Shown here: one piece after another, positions 48,531 through 60,770 of the stretch
Position numbering within the stretch: position 1 is the stretch's first letter
Layout of the letters: each line of letters starts with the position of its first letter
Made by a program: the position numbers and the translations under genes
The notes under the pieces: generated by a model
Database searches by the model: none
The model's input: the letters and a program-made list of their open reading frames with translations, nothing else
What the model was told of the DNA's origin: nothing
NCBI RefSeq assembly: GCF_047495875.1
Contig: NC_092497.1
Coordinates: 5,837,437 to 5,901,436 of the forward strand
DNA from: Pithys albifrons albifrons
Taxonomy: Eukaryota > Chordata > Aves > Passeriformes > Thamnophilidae
Reading direction: 5' to 3'
DNA: 64,000 bases

Positions 48531-50635
48531 AGTGACCTGTGTGCTCAAGTATTTATATTATGGCTTAGAGTGCTACCATGGACATTTCCTCCAAAGAGGA
48601 ATTAAAAATTGATACACAATGTAGTATTTTTGCCTCATATATATTTTTTTTCTGTGTAGAAGCCCTTTTTCCATCAGATAACCAAGTCCCTTAGGTGATG
48701 TGCAATTGCCACAAGCAGAAACACACCACATCTAATCTTTGCTTATAAAATTTTTGAGAACTTTATGTTCTCTGGGTGGAGTTGACCAAGGACTGAGTAG
48801 CTCTGTAACCTATCCCTGTCATAATCCAGCTATACCTACATAATACTTCTCAAACAAGCGCCTTCTTCATGGCTGGCAGAAATGGATCATCAAGCAAGAT
48901 TAAAAGCTTGGTCAGAGAAAAGTGACTTTCTTTCATCTCGGCCAAGGTTTCAGCAGCTCTTAAACCCCTAATTGCCAGGCCTTCACACTCCACTTCCTAG
49001 ACTGAGGCATGATGTTGGCTCTGTATTTATTTATGTCATCCTACCAGTCTTCCACAGAAAATACAGTGGTCCTTTTTTTTTTTTTAATGGAGTGGAACGT
49101 TTGGCAGCACTGCAGGTGCACTTTGTCCAGTATCAGTGTTACAGCAGGCACGAGCTAAATGGGTGATTAGGGATGCACAAATCTCAAGAGATTCAAAAGT
49201 TTATTTCTGACAGGCACCCAGGAGTGCTCTTGTTTATGTACTATCCAAATACACTAGTCAAATGCAATTATAAGAAAGTTTATCTGCCTTCCTTCTCCTT
49301 TCCTTAAAGTCATTAGACTCCAGAACTCTCAAGTCAGAATGGGTTTGTTTAGGTAGATTCACATTGCTTAGGACTCAGTGTTTAAATTGAGACATCCTAT
49401 GCTCATTGTACTGTGACATGAAACAAGTTAGACTACATTTGGTTTTATGCTTAGATCTAGTGATTTGAATCATATCGCACAGCAATAGCAAAGTAAGCAA
49501 GAAATAGAATAACTACCAGATACAGAAGATTTTCTATGAAAAAAGTATGCCCATGCCCAGAAAGCTTATTTTTTCTAACTAGAGCAATCGTTCTATAAAA
49601 CTAATGTCTCTTCCCTTCTTCCTGTCTTGGCTCTTTTATACTCAGCTATCAGCCTTGTTATTGTATGAATAGACAAGATACTTTGACTGCATGAAGTGTT
49701 ATATAAGCTAAAAAAGGGAAAAAAAACATCTTTCCTTGTTTGTTTGTTTGTTTGTTTTTCCATACCAGAAAGGCTTTAACACCTTTCAGTCTGTGCTCTA
49801 GGGCTACAGGCACACCACAGTGGTACAGGAACACAAACACACCCACACATTCAGTGTGCAATCTATTTATGTGCTGGTATATTCAAATAGTGGGGTGGCA
49901 TGATTTAGCTGATTTCAACAGTTTGAGGTGCTGATATCTCAGATCCCCTGTTTGCTTTAACTTTTTTTTTTCTTTTTTTTTTCCCATAAAAATGAACTCT
50001 GTAAATTGGGTATACTGGACTCTGGTTAGGGGCTTCATTTAACCTTTTTAGGCTTTGCACAACAACAGTTTGTAAAACTGCTACTTGTACTTCTTTCAAT
50101 TAAAGCAAAACTAATATAAAACACCCTTTCCTTCTGGTTATAAGTCTCAGGTTAAATTAAAAAATAAAGATCTAGCAGACAAAAACAAGACAAGATTTTA
50201 AAATTTGCATAAGCAATATTTTCAGAGATTAAAAAAAAGTTCATTATGAACCTTGGGCAAAGATTTGAGTGGTTTCTTATTTGATCAGAACCTGTTTGTT
50301 TATCCCTAACTTTAACCATATGGGAACAGTTTTATGGAGCAGGCTCATAAAATGAAAATGACAGAGCACACAGCTCAATCTGAGTCTGCTAGGGCTGTAA
50401 ATATCTTGTTATCACCAGCTATGATGCTCTAAAGCTCAACTCCTAGATTAGCATAGTCAGTGCTCTTCCAGACTGCAAAGGTAGTTCAGCCTGAAGACCC
50501 AGAAACAATGAATGCCAAAACCACACATTGATACAGAAAGTGTCAGCATTGTAAAACAAAGGGCAATATAAAAGTGGGCATCAGTTTTTAACGAGGAAGA
50601 GGAAAAGGTACTAAAATGAAAGGCAAGAAAGAGAG
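48531..50635. other. Host sequence without recognisable gene
   Basis: A (GTTT)n run occurs at 49735-49757 and a T-rich stretch at 49962-49983. No gene was recognised. Confidence 0.4.
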
Positions 50636-50781
50636 TGAAATAAAGAAAAAGTAAGGAACAAAAGAAGAAAGGAAGAAAAAAGAGAGGAAAAAAGGAAAAG
50701 AAAAAAGAAAAAGAAAAAAAAGAAAAAAGAAAAGAAAAAAGAAAAGAAAAGAAAAGAAAAGAAAAGAAAAGAAAAGAAAAG

Positions 50782-50812
<31 letters not shown>

Positions 50813-50855
50813 GAAAAGAAAAAAAGAAAGAAAAGAAGAGAAGAAAAAGAAAGCA
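50636..50855. repeat. Purine-rich array, core (GAAAA)n
   Basis: A long A/G-only stretch with pure GAAAA pentamers at about 50742-50803, flanked by degraded AAAGAAAAAG units. Its complement gives the Phe/Ser/Leu frames on the minus strand. Confidence 0.95.
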
Positions 50856-50974
50856 GAACAGATCAATTTGAATTTCCTGCTTTCTCTTACTGACCATTTC
50901 CATGTCACACAGTTGCAGATCTGTCGTGGTATGGCAGTTCTTTCTTACTCTTCTATTGCATTAGCTTTAAGAAA

Positions 50975-51091
50975 GAATAAAACCAAACAAACAAAAACCA
51001 AACCAAACAAATCAAACAAAAAACCCAGAAAAACCAACCAAGCCACTACACAAAAACCAAAACACCGAACACCCCCCCCCCCCCCCCCCCC
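50975..51091. repeat. A/C-rich low-complexity tract ending in a 20-C run
   Basis: AACCAAACAAAC, CAAAAAACCC and ACACAAAAACC units followed by C(20) at 51072-51091. It has the same architecture as 42689-42970: an A/C-rich tract leading into a long C run. Confidence 0.95.
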
Positions 51092-54059
51092 GCCTTAAAT
51101 CTCTCTCAGTTCAGCTGCTGGGAGGGATGCACTCCTCTCCCAGTTCCAGAGGATGCCTATTGGCTCAGTTTACTGGTGCCATATCAGCTTCAGTCGGCCA
51201 CCTGACAAAAACTCCGAAAGTTTATGACCCTCAAAACACTTACCCATCTGATCCAGAGCTTTCAGTGGCTCTGTAATACTGGGGTCCTAAGAAGAGTTAA
51301 AATTTGGCCCTGCCTCATGTTATACCTGCTCCCATCAGTGCCTAGTTACACATCAGATTGATTGTAAAGCTTTATTGTTTTATAAGTCTATGCTTGGTCT
51401 GTTACCAAGTCACATTAACAATCTGTTAATGGTTTTCATTATTCCCATAGCATCCACAGTAGGTGTCTACGACCTGAAAACAGTCCTTAGGGGAGAGAAG
51501 AATAATGGTGATAATTGTGTTGATCTGTTCCTCAAGTGACATTTCTGATGTAGTGGTAGAGAGGGTTCTGAATGTGGTTTTTGCTCCCTGAGCAGTGACT
51601 GGCCCGTAAACAAAGGGATGTTAAGAAAATATAACAGCACCCGGCAACAATACAGAGCAGAGAGATTCAATTCACTCCTGTCAGTGCTTAACTTCAAAGA
51701 GGGAAGGGAAAAAGTTAAGGAAAATGTAAGCCTATCTGGAATTGCTTCCTAAAAGTAAACCCTCATCCATCTTTAATGGAAACAGTGGAAGTAAACAGGC
51801 TGACTTCAGTCATTTAAATGTAAATTTGGCTAGTCACTGCGAAACCTATGAGGAAAAACTCTTGTCTTAACAACTTGATGAGACTTTGTGAGTCCAATCT
51901 ATAGTTTCTTGCTAAGGCAGGTGGTGCTAAATAACGATTAGGAGGACATGAGCCAGCTACTGTGAGACACAACTCTTGTTCCTGGCTTCACCACTGATCT
52001 GCAATCTGACATTGATCAAATAACCTCACTTCTCCATTAATCTATTTTCCACTCATCTTTTATTTAATTGAAAAAATATGTTTGGATACCATTGATTGTT
52101 GGTTCTGATGCATTCAGACAGCAGGAATAAGCATTTGGGGACATATCAGCTGCTGCTTTCAAGCACGTGTGTGTGCTTGAAAGGAAAATAAAACTGTAGT
52201 TGTGTGATTAGAAAGTGTTAGAGAATCTATTCCCTGACTAGTTATTCTTATAGGAGAGGATGAATTTTTCCTTTCCTCCAGAATTTTATGTAAGTACATA
52301 TAATTACTGTAAACTAGGTTTTATCAGTGGCAGAGCAAGGTATATAAAAAATGAAAAAAAAAAAAGACATTACAGAAAAACAATCTTCTTTGAGCACCAA
52401 AAAATCAATGTTAAACTATTAGCTTAATAACTGGACTAACAGGACTTGGTATAAATAAACAATTAATGTCACAGAAAAACTAATATTATAGGAAGGTGAA
52501 CTAATTGACAAGAAATTTAGATACTTACAAAGAATTTCTTTTTAAAACCGTGTGATTCTTTCCCAGCCAAAAATTTCTCAGTTATGTCTTCACAGACTCA
52601 ATTTACTGTGTTATGTTATATGGCCTTGCTTCCCCTTCCATGAGGGTCACCAATGGTACCTACTGAAAACAAAAGAAGGGTCACTGTGGACTTTAAAGGC
52701 CAGTTCTCTATAATAATATGAGTTTTACATACTTTGACTCATGCAGAGAATTTTTGATACAGATGATAGAAATTGGGACAGTTCAGCTTTGTGTGAGCCT
52801 GAAATCATCTTTCACAGGGTGTTCAAGTCAGGTCCCAGCTAACTATAAAATCTAGGGGCTGAAGACAAAGAAATGTTAGAAATTGTTTATTTGCTCTGAA
52901 AATATGGCATGTACAAACCTAAACTTCAATAAATGAAATTTATGCTATTAAGTTGCTTATCTGTAGTCCTGACACCTTAAGTCATCATAACCTGCCTATT
53001 ACTGTTCCATAGTGGCAGAAATAGGTTGTTTAGACCTCATGTTTAAGTACCATTGGCATCCAAAAATTATTTGGCTATTTTTCATGAAAATCTCTGTTTT
53101 GTAGTCTTCCTGAATCTCATGCTAAAAGACCAGGGTTTTTTCCTGTGTTAGTCATCAGACACCCCACTGTGTAACTGGAGATCATGGATCCCATGATAAG
53201 AGTGAAGGACTGAAAAATAATTGGCTCTTGCAATGCTCAGCTTTGAAGTCCCTAAATCCAATTTTGTATTCACACTTAAGATTCTCACTGGGCTAGTTTA
53301 CCCACAGCAGGAATTTTTCTTTTTAAAGACTTATTTATTCATTTTTTAATGATTTTAAACAGTTTTGAAGAGTTAGCTTTTGTTCGTAAATAATCACGTT
53401 AGTTATTTAAACTAGTCTGAACAGACCAAAGGCTGATGCATCCCTAGATGAGGAGTACATGTGGAATTATATATATGGCCCTGATTTCTCATCTTCTTTT
53501 GCTTTTAGGAACTGACATTACAGTACAAGAGCATAAAATACCATCAAATAACAAAGACAAAAATGTAAAAAGCAATACAAAGGAGTAATGAACAGAGAAT
53601 CAAAAACATATTTGTTACAGTCATTCTCAGTTTTACACATCATAATATTTTGTTTGATAGATTCATAACTGGTAATATATAGAAGATATTTTTTAAAAGA
53701 AAGTTTTCTAAAAGATTACCATTTTTAATTCTTGAATCCAGAGTGAAAGTATCATTTTACAGTGAGGTTCAGTATTGTTCTGGGTATCCCAGGTTACATT
53801 TCCTTAAATCCTTGATTTTTTTAAAGGCTTTTATGGCAATAGGGAGGAAATAAAACACCTGCTGAACAAGCAAGTGGATTTCTTCTTTTAATGGTGAGTT
53901 GAAAGTTCTGAATCTTCCTCTTTTTCTTTTCATAAAGCATTTAAATGATGCTGTATATATTTATTCTGCTACCGTTGAGAGAAAAAAAAAGACAGAAAAT
54001 GAAGAAATATTGCTACATAAAAGAAGGAAACAAAATATAATCTTTTATTTTGAATTTGT
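51092..54059. other. Host sequence without recognisable gene
   Basis: No gene or interspersed repeat was recognised. A perfect 11-bp inverted repeat (CTTTCAAGCAC/GTGCTTGAAAG, 6-base loop) lies at 52156-52183. Confidence 0.4.
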
Positions 54060-54520
54060 TTGCTGGTAGCTTATAAAATCTCTAGGTTATGTGAAGCTTT
54101 TAATCCATCACCCAGAGCTGAAGCTTCTCATTGAAAACACATTTTATTGAATTGCATATAAATTATTTAGCCATTTTTATAGGCATAAGGTGATCAAATA
54201 CATAATGTATTTTGATGCTCCCCAAAATGTCCCTGATGTGTGCTGGTTTTTGCTAATTAAATTCAGGCCACTCATAGAAGGGGAGGAAAAAGCCCAAGTG
54301 CTTAATGTGCTTTTTAAATGTTTTATTTCTTGTTTCTCTCTCTCTCTTTCTTTCTTGCTTACTTTCTTTCTTCTTTCTTCACAGGAAAAAATAAAGGTCA
54401 GCTGTTAATTAGTGGTTTTCTGAAAGTATCCATTAATATTACATAAATTACTGCCTCAAAATCCAATTAGAATCTTGGGCCATATTGAAACTAAATAGAT
54501 CATTTAATTTTCAGGGCACA
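54060..54520. promoter_or_regulatory. Candidate conserved non-coding block rich in homeodomain sites
   Basis: The block is dense in TAAT/ATTA and related cores: CATTTTATTGAATTGC, TTGCTAATTAAATTCAG, CTGTTAATTAGTGG and TCCAATTAGAATC, with GCATATAAATTATTTAG between. A long pyrimidine tract and CACAG at 54334-54384 sit within it. It has no coding frame and no repeat signature. The texture is that of developmental enhancers in vertebrate gene deserts; this is inference. Confidence 0.35.
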
Positions 54521-56762
54521 ATATGAAATGAGGTCTAGGAAAGAAATCAATACTGGTTCAGTAAGAAAATATCAAGAGGGGGGGAGGGGTGTGTATATTC
54601 ACATAACATAGTAATCTCAGCTTTGTGAGAATTTGGATGTATGAGATAAATGTGTATTTAAATGCACAGCAAAGCTGACTTTAACACAATACGAAAATGG
54701 CTATATCTTCAGCTACCTGTGCTTTTTATTCTGCGAGGATTTACATTCTTTCTGACCTTCTCCCCCTCCCAATCTTGTTTTTATTTTCTTTCAACTGTGG
54801 CAGCATCCTGTTCTAGTTTGAGGAAAGAGAACATTAGAAACTTTTGGTTAAAGAAGGACATGAACATAAAATCAAAGTTTTGAAGTAGAAAACTATGGAC
54901 AGGTAGAAAAAAGTAATATGGGGTGGTGGTGGTGGTGGTGTTTCATTTGGTTGATTTTTGTGGAGTTTGCATAATTTGACCATGAACAAAGAAATGAAAC
55001 AGTGTATAGACCTGATTTCCATTTAGTAAAGGACTGTGATTCACTGTTCTTTGAATAGTGCCAATATTTGAGTTTCTTAGCATTTATGAAGAGATGGAAT
55101 TCAGTTAGGTGGCCTAATGGCTCTTAAACATTGTAGGACATTTGGAGAGCCAGTGCTGTTAGCAGTTTCTTTTAGCAAAAGTACCCTTCTCAGTACATAA
55201 TGAACAATAATTGATCAATATGACATGGAAATGTGTTTTTGTTATTATTAGCTTTTCCTGCACATAAAAGGAGAGCAAGTACTTCTACAAAGACCATTAG
55301 GCAAATGGACAAGATGTAGCAACTGTTAGAGTGAATTGGCAACTCCAGAACTTGAAGAAGCCAAGTTTCTAGGCAAATAACTTTGGTGGATGTCATGACA
55401 GCCATTTCTCCAACAAAAAGGTCCTGGAAAACAATGGTTCAGAATGTTCAGCATAAGTTGCATTAGCAGCTCAAGCGGCTAGTGAGAGATGAATAGAGAG
55501 ATGGAAAAGCAACAAGGGAGGAGGTTCAAGAATACTGTAATAGAAATTGTTTCTGTTCCTAGAGACTAAGGATAGAATATGAGAAGGATGTCTTTGCAGA
55601 CTCATCTGAAAAAATGGAAAATTAGTTTAGAATGCACCTTTGCATGGCTTCTGGGCCCCAGGACTAAATAACTCTAATCTAAATATTTTAATTATGGAAT
55701 CTCAACACTAGTAGAAGGAACAAAGCCTTGTCAGTGTAAAATATTAAAATCCATGGGTCTTAACCATTCAGAAAGGACTGATTTAGCAAACAGACAAGCA
55801 AGCCACAAAACCCCAAACACTGGCAATCTCTTTCAAAAATCTCTACTTTCCTTATGTTCCTTACCGAGTTATGATTCAGAAGAGACCATATATTAAAAAA
55901 ACCCAAACAAACAAACAAAAAAAAAGCTCTACAGTCTACATAGAGATGGGAAGAGAGGTAATTTCAATGGACATAGATTGGAATATTGGGACTTCTGGTT
56001 AGGAATCAAGAAGGTGATAATAATGCAACAAAGCCAAACAGTACATAATTCCCTTCTGCATTTGGGATAAGCAGAAAAATGTACTCATAGCATATGACAG
56101 TATCCTTTCAGCTCCAAGAGATGGTTGTAATGTGTTAAATCACTGCTACTAAGCTTGATATATTTCCATTAACTTATTTAACAGTTTATACTAAAGAACT
56201 TTAAAAGAACTGTCTGAGACCATTTCTGAGATCTCTATGTCAATTTTCACACAATCTTGAAATACTGGAGCTAATTCAGAGAACTGGGTAGAAAAGCAGT
56301 GATGTTTTCAACAGGAAACAGGAAAACTGAAAAACACTATATATTTAGGAAAAAGTCACTCTTACTTATTTTATGTAAAGTAGATTACATCTAACTAATG
56401 TGACATTTTCATTTGAGAGGAGCATATGTTAAATTAATAAATACAACAGCGCTGGTACAGTGCTCTTAGATGTCCGTAAGGCATTTTATTTGAGGCTATA
56501 CAATATTTGATTAAGTAATTAAAACAGTTAGAATCAATGCAATAAATAGGTTTAAAAGAATGAACAGATGCATTTTGTTGTAAATAGTTTTGTTTGCAGT
56601 CAGATGCTATGCCATTTATAAAGTTTATTGTGAGTGACAAAGCTGAAGCCTCAAGACATGAATTAGAGAAAAGTTGGGTAGCATTGAGAAGCTCAAGTGT
56701 GATCTTGTCTGCGTGAATACATACCTGATGGGAGGGTGTAAAGGAGACAGACCCTGACTCCT
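54521..56762. other. Host sequence without recognisable gene
   Basis: AT-rich with a (GGT)n at 54921-54940. The minus-strand frame at 56434-56838 overlaps a CR1 end and has no domain. Confidence 0.4.
54921..54940. repeat. (GGT)n microsatellite
   Basis: Six GGT units. Confidence 0.9.
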
Positions 56763-57014
56763 GCCAGTGGTATCCAGTGACGGGGCAGGAGCCACTGGAC
56801 ACAATCTGGAAAAAAAATATTTTATGTTGATCAAGCACTGGAACACACTCCCCATGTTTACAGAGGTTGTGGAGTCTTCATTGATAGAAGTATTAAAAAT
56901 GCATCTGGACAATGTCCTGAGAAACCTATCCTATTTTACAAGGCTTTGAGGAGGGTAGTTGGCCTATGTGACCTCCAGGTATGCTTTCAAACTTCAGGTA
57001 TTCTGTCATTCTGA
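56763..57014 (+). mobile_element. CR1 LINE 3' end
   Basis: CCAGTGGTATCCAGTGACGG, GACACAATCTGGAA, CAAGCACTGGAACACACTCC, CAGAGGTTGTGGAGTCTTC and GTGACCTCCAGGTATGC lead to a decayed terminal repeat (TATTCTGTCATTCTG). This is the CR1 order on the plus strand, with an internal deletion after the first segment. Confidence 0.9.
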
Positions 57015-58364
57015 AAAGTCTTAATCAACTCTGATGATAAGACAAAGGTAAGTCAGTGCTACAGACCTTGTTCAGCTGGGCTAAAAGAAACAATATTGCT
57101 TTAATACACAGTCAAAGTCTAAAAAAATATGGAGGTAATGGTGTCTAATGAATGAAAATACATTTTCAGTAGTGCTGTAGGGACTATGGTAAAAAGAATC
57201 AATATAAAGCCTAAACCACATAAAGAGGAAGATCTTGAGAAGGAGGACAAAGGTTAGATGACCTTCCCATTTAACACAGCATAGTGATAAGACCTCAAAG
57301 GAAGAATGAGAGAGCCATATCACATTAATGGTTTTCCCTTACAGATGGGGTCTTTGTTCTGGATTATGTTGTGCCTCATTCTTTTGTTCTGCTGCCTTGC
57401 AGAATGGCATATGGCCCCACGTGTTTTATATCAGACAGTCTATTTAATCTTTTCAGTAACAATTAACTTTCCATCTTAGCTGGTTCACAGATTATTGTAT
57501 CAGAACTACTAAACTGGTGGGTTGTTTTTCTTCCACCTCAGTTTAGCTATTTTTTTGTTGTTGTTTAAAACAAACACTAGTCTCTGCGGTGCAGCACATA
57601 CCAATATAGAACAGAATTACAATGTACTTCCAGCCAAAATCAGTTTATTGTCTATTTCAGTAGTTTTCTTATGGTAGCAATTATTCTCTGTAAGCCTGCA
57701 AGCAAGCAGCAGAAATCTGAAATCATCAAAGAGTTTTTATCTGCAGCAATTTCAAAAATGGCAGGTAGCTGATAGTTTAAACTTTAGTTCTCCGCAGTAG
57801 AGCAGTGTGAGAACTGGAGAATGCCATCTGCCTTCAACAGCTAGTTTTAAATGCTCAGGAGTCAGGCTTGTGCTGCCATTGCTCATACGTGCTAGTTAAA
57901 TCAAACTGTCATGGCACAGCAACAAATGAGTTACCCATAATAAAACTGATTGGTGAACTCTGTTGCTTTGAGGGTCATGCCTGGGTTGGAGAGGTACATT
58001 CCCAGCTCCACCAAGTGGGCCTTTTCTAGTAAACTCCCAACAACTGTATTAAACCAGAGAAAGACACACTGAAAGTGCATTGACTAGTGCATTTATTTAA
58101 CATAATACAATGTTTCTAATATATCCTCATAGGAATAAATGATTTTGTATATATATGTATATTGATATAACCCCTACAGAGAAATTAATGCAGTCAAAAC
58201 ATCACAAACAAGCAAAAATCTTCTCCTAAATTCCCAGAGCAGTTGCTGAGACTTGATAATCCATAACATCGTGGTGATTTTGGAGGGTTAACATGAAGCA
58301 TTCTAGTTTACTACTATTGTATTTTCATCAGTGATGACTGAGTCCCTTTGTTTAAACCTCTTGG
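57015..58364. other. Host sequence without recognisable gene
   Basis: No gene was recognised. The part around 57840-58020 is compositionally complex and might be conserved non-coding DNA. Confidence 0.35.
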
Positions 58365-58805
58365 CAACTGAGCCCCACACAATTCTTTTTTATTATCCCC
58401 TCCTCAGTGGGATAGGGGAGAGAATTGAAACGGTAAGAGTTAGAAAACTCATGGTTGAGATGAAGGCTGTTTAACAGGTAAAACAAAAGCTGTTAACACA
58501 AAGAAAGTGAAACAAGGAATTTATCCACTACACATAGACAGGCAGATGTCCAGCCATCCTCAGGAAGACAGGGCTCCCACACATGCAAAGATGATTTGAG
58601 AAGACCCAAATGAAGCTCTCCTCTTTCCTTTTTGTTCTCCCAGCTTTATATGCTGAGAATGACACCACACACTATGGAATATCCCAGTGTTTAGCTGGGG
58701 ATCATCTGTCCCAGCTATGTCCTCTAACTGGTGGGGTGAGGTGAGAAACAGAAGAGTCATTGGGTGGATGTAAGCATTGCCCAGCAATAATGAAAACACA
58801 CTGCA
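58365..58805 (-). mobile_element. Truncated LTR of GGLTR7-like avian ERVL
   Basis: The segment is strongly reminiscent of the reversed bird ERVL LTR: GGGATAGGGGAGAGAATTG, AGTTAGAAAACTCATGG, CAGGAAGACAGGGCTCC, CCCAGCTTTATATGCTGAG, ACTATGGAATATCCC, CATCTGTCCCAGCTATGTCC and CAGCAATAATGAAAACA in that order. The LTR's outer end (TGTGCTGGTTTTGGCTGGG in family members) is not visible, so it is truncated or too diverged. The TATGGAATA box links it to the LTRs at 3747 and 32714. The minus frame across it is not a gene. Confidence 0.85.
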
Positions 58806-59320
58806 GTTTGAATAGTTGATCCAAAAGATAAAATAAAATATTTTTGTTTTGTTATAAACTTATTGCTGCTTAATTATTTATATTTGGAACTTTCAGGGTT
58901 TGAGTTTACCATATTTGGCTGAAGAACTGTTCTGCACAAAAACTGTCAGTTGTGTCCCAAATTTGTGCAGCTCACTGAGTACTATAAAAAAATCCACAGA
59001 AAAAAATCACACAATGATTTAACAAAATTAGGTGAAAGAAAGAATTAATGGTATTTTGGAAATATTGCAGCATGGAAGGAGCAAACTGATTTCCTGCTAA
59101 ACTCTACTGGGGACTAAAGACAGGAAGAGAGAAGAATCCTGTCTATTTGGGTGACTGACTCAATAGAAAAAAATTACTCAGAAAGATCTCAGCTTCAGAG
59201 TTTGTACAAGAACAGGAAGAAAATTTTACCTGGAGTAAAGTCTCTCATTTTCGTTACCTGTAAGACAAAAACATGATATTGTGGAAAGAAAATGTCTTTA
59301 AACTAAAAGACAGTATAGCA

Positions 59321-59738
59321 TGGAATCATAGACCAGTTTGAGTTGGAAGGGGCCTTAAAGCCATGGGCAGGGTCACCCTCCACTAGACGAGGTTACTCAA
59401 AGGTTCATCCAGCCTGGCCTTAAACACTTCCAGGGATTGGGAAGCCACAACTTCTCTGGGCAACCTGTGCCAGCGCCTCCCCACCCTCACAACAAAGAAT
59501 TTCTTCCTGTAATCTCATCTAATTCTTTCCTCTTTAGTTTTAAACCCATTTAAATTGTCACTGTGGAGTTTTTTTGTTGGGTTGTTTGGGGTTTTTTGTG
59601 AGTCCCCCTCAAGTATGGAAAGGCTGCAATAAGGTGTTCCCAGAGCCTTCTCTTCTCCACACTGAACACTCCCAGCTCTCTTAGCCTGTCTTCATAGGAG
59701 AGGTTTTCCAGTCCTCAGAGCATCTTCATGAACCTGTA
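59321..59738 (-). mobile_element. CR1 LINE 3' end with a T/G-rich insertion
   Basis: The copy starts GCATGGAATCATAGACCAG and continues with CCATGGGCAGGGTCACC, GGCCTTAAACACTTCCAGGG, CAACCTGTGCCAGCGCCTCC and CTTCTCCACACTGAACACTC. At about 59570-59600 a tract of TTTTTTTGTTGGG and GTTTGGGGTTTTTTG interrupts the CR1 colinearity, replacing the usual CCTATCACTACATGCC region. It is 5'-truncated, minus strand. Confidence 0.93.
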
Positions 59739-60669
59739 AGTAGCTTTCTTCTCCAAAATAACTGCAGTTTGTGTATCTATAAAAGAATGATACATTAAAA
59801 TGAGTAAGTACTCTTATTTGAATTTGTTGGAATGGAATCATATGGAAATATTCAGCAAAATTCAAAGGCAACTCATTTAAAACTGATTAAAAATATGGAA
59901 TTCATTTCCATCAGATGCATTTTGGAGCAAACATTTTCATAGGGATAATATCAATATTTCCAGTTATATTAAAGAACATAATGTGGAAATTATCCTGATT
60001 TTTAACAAAGTTCAAACTCTATATTATTGAAACAAAAGCTATCACCACAGAGACAAAGTTATAGCATTTCCAAGAAAATGAAAAAAAAATACTTTTTAAA
60101 CCAAAATTTATTTTAAAGACAGAAGCAACAGAACATCCTGAGGTCATGCTCACTATAAATTTTGTGTATATAAATGCAGGGAGAGAGAAACCCAGAAGCA
60201 AAATATCAAAAAAATTCTATTAGAAATATTTTCACAAATATTCTACTGAACTTTCCGTTCTTCAGTTTGCAAAGGGAAAAAAGAGACATTGAACTTTTTC
60301 ATATGGTTCTATTATTTTCAGTTTCAGATGTGTTAGAAATGAAGCTACATACATTGCCTCCTGTCAAGCTCTCTTTCAGGAGCAGATGACAGCAGAAACT
60401 TAGGAAGAAGCAACCAGTAAAAAACTCTCCATACCACAACTTTTTAAAACTTTCTCAAATAGCATAAAATCTTGAGTTCTCTTCAGTATTTGGAAGATGT
60501 TTTTAACCCAGTTGTTATTTGCTGCTGTTATCCCCCTAATCTGAGAAAAAGAGTGGTTTTATGACCCTCTCCAAAAATATCTGAAACCTGTCTCACTTCA
60601 TGATTCACCCAAAACTCCTCTCATTACAATTCCACTTCCTTTCTTTATACAATACCTTTTATGATATGC
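59739..60669. other. Host sequence without recognisable gene
   Basis: AT-rich; nothing recognised. Confidence 0.4.
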
Positions 60670-60770
60670 TGGAGGGTGATGGCTTAAAAGTCGTGCCTAA
60701 GGGTTGAATTACTTAGACTCCCTTGAGCCACAGGTTCAAGTTCTGGCTGGGTTGACTCAATTCTGCCTCC
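60670..60770 (+). mobile_element. Ancient tRNA-derived SINE head (amniote MIR-like)
   Basis: A perfect RNA polymerase III A-box pattern, TGGCTTAAAAG (60680-60690), is followed 42 nt later by a B-box-like GGTTCAAGTTC (60733-60743). That is tRNA-like spacing. After it come GGCTGGGTTGACTCAATTC and a CCTCCTTTCAAGG, matching the 'GGGTTGACTCAGCC...TTCCGAGG' segment of widespread amniote tRNA SINEs. The sequence cannot fold as a functional tRNA. The subfamily is uncertain. Confidence 0.55.

Noticed and set aside
50457..50908. Long Phe-rich minus-strand frames resembling membrane proteins
   Set aside because: Complement of the purine-rich (GAAAA)n tract.
53514..53580. Possible terminal coding exon after a TTTTGCTTTTAG acceptor
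   Set aside because: Only about 19 codons before a stop, no family recognised and no downstream poly(A) support; chance acceptors are common in AT-rich DNA.
60680..60743. Possible tRNA gene
   Set aside because: The A- and B-box patterns are present but the acceptor stem and cloverleaf cannot be formed; a tRNA-derived SINE fits better.
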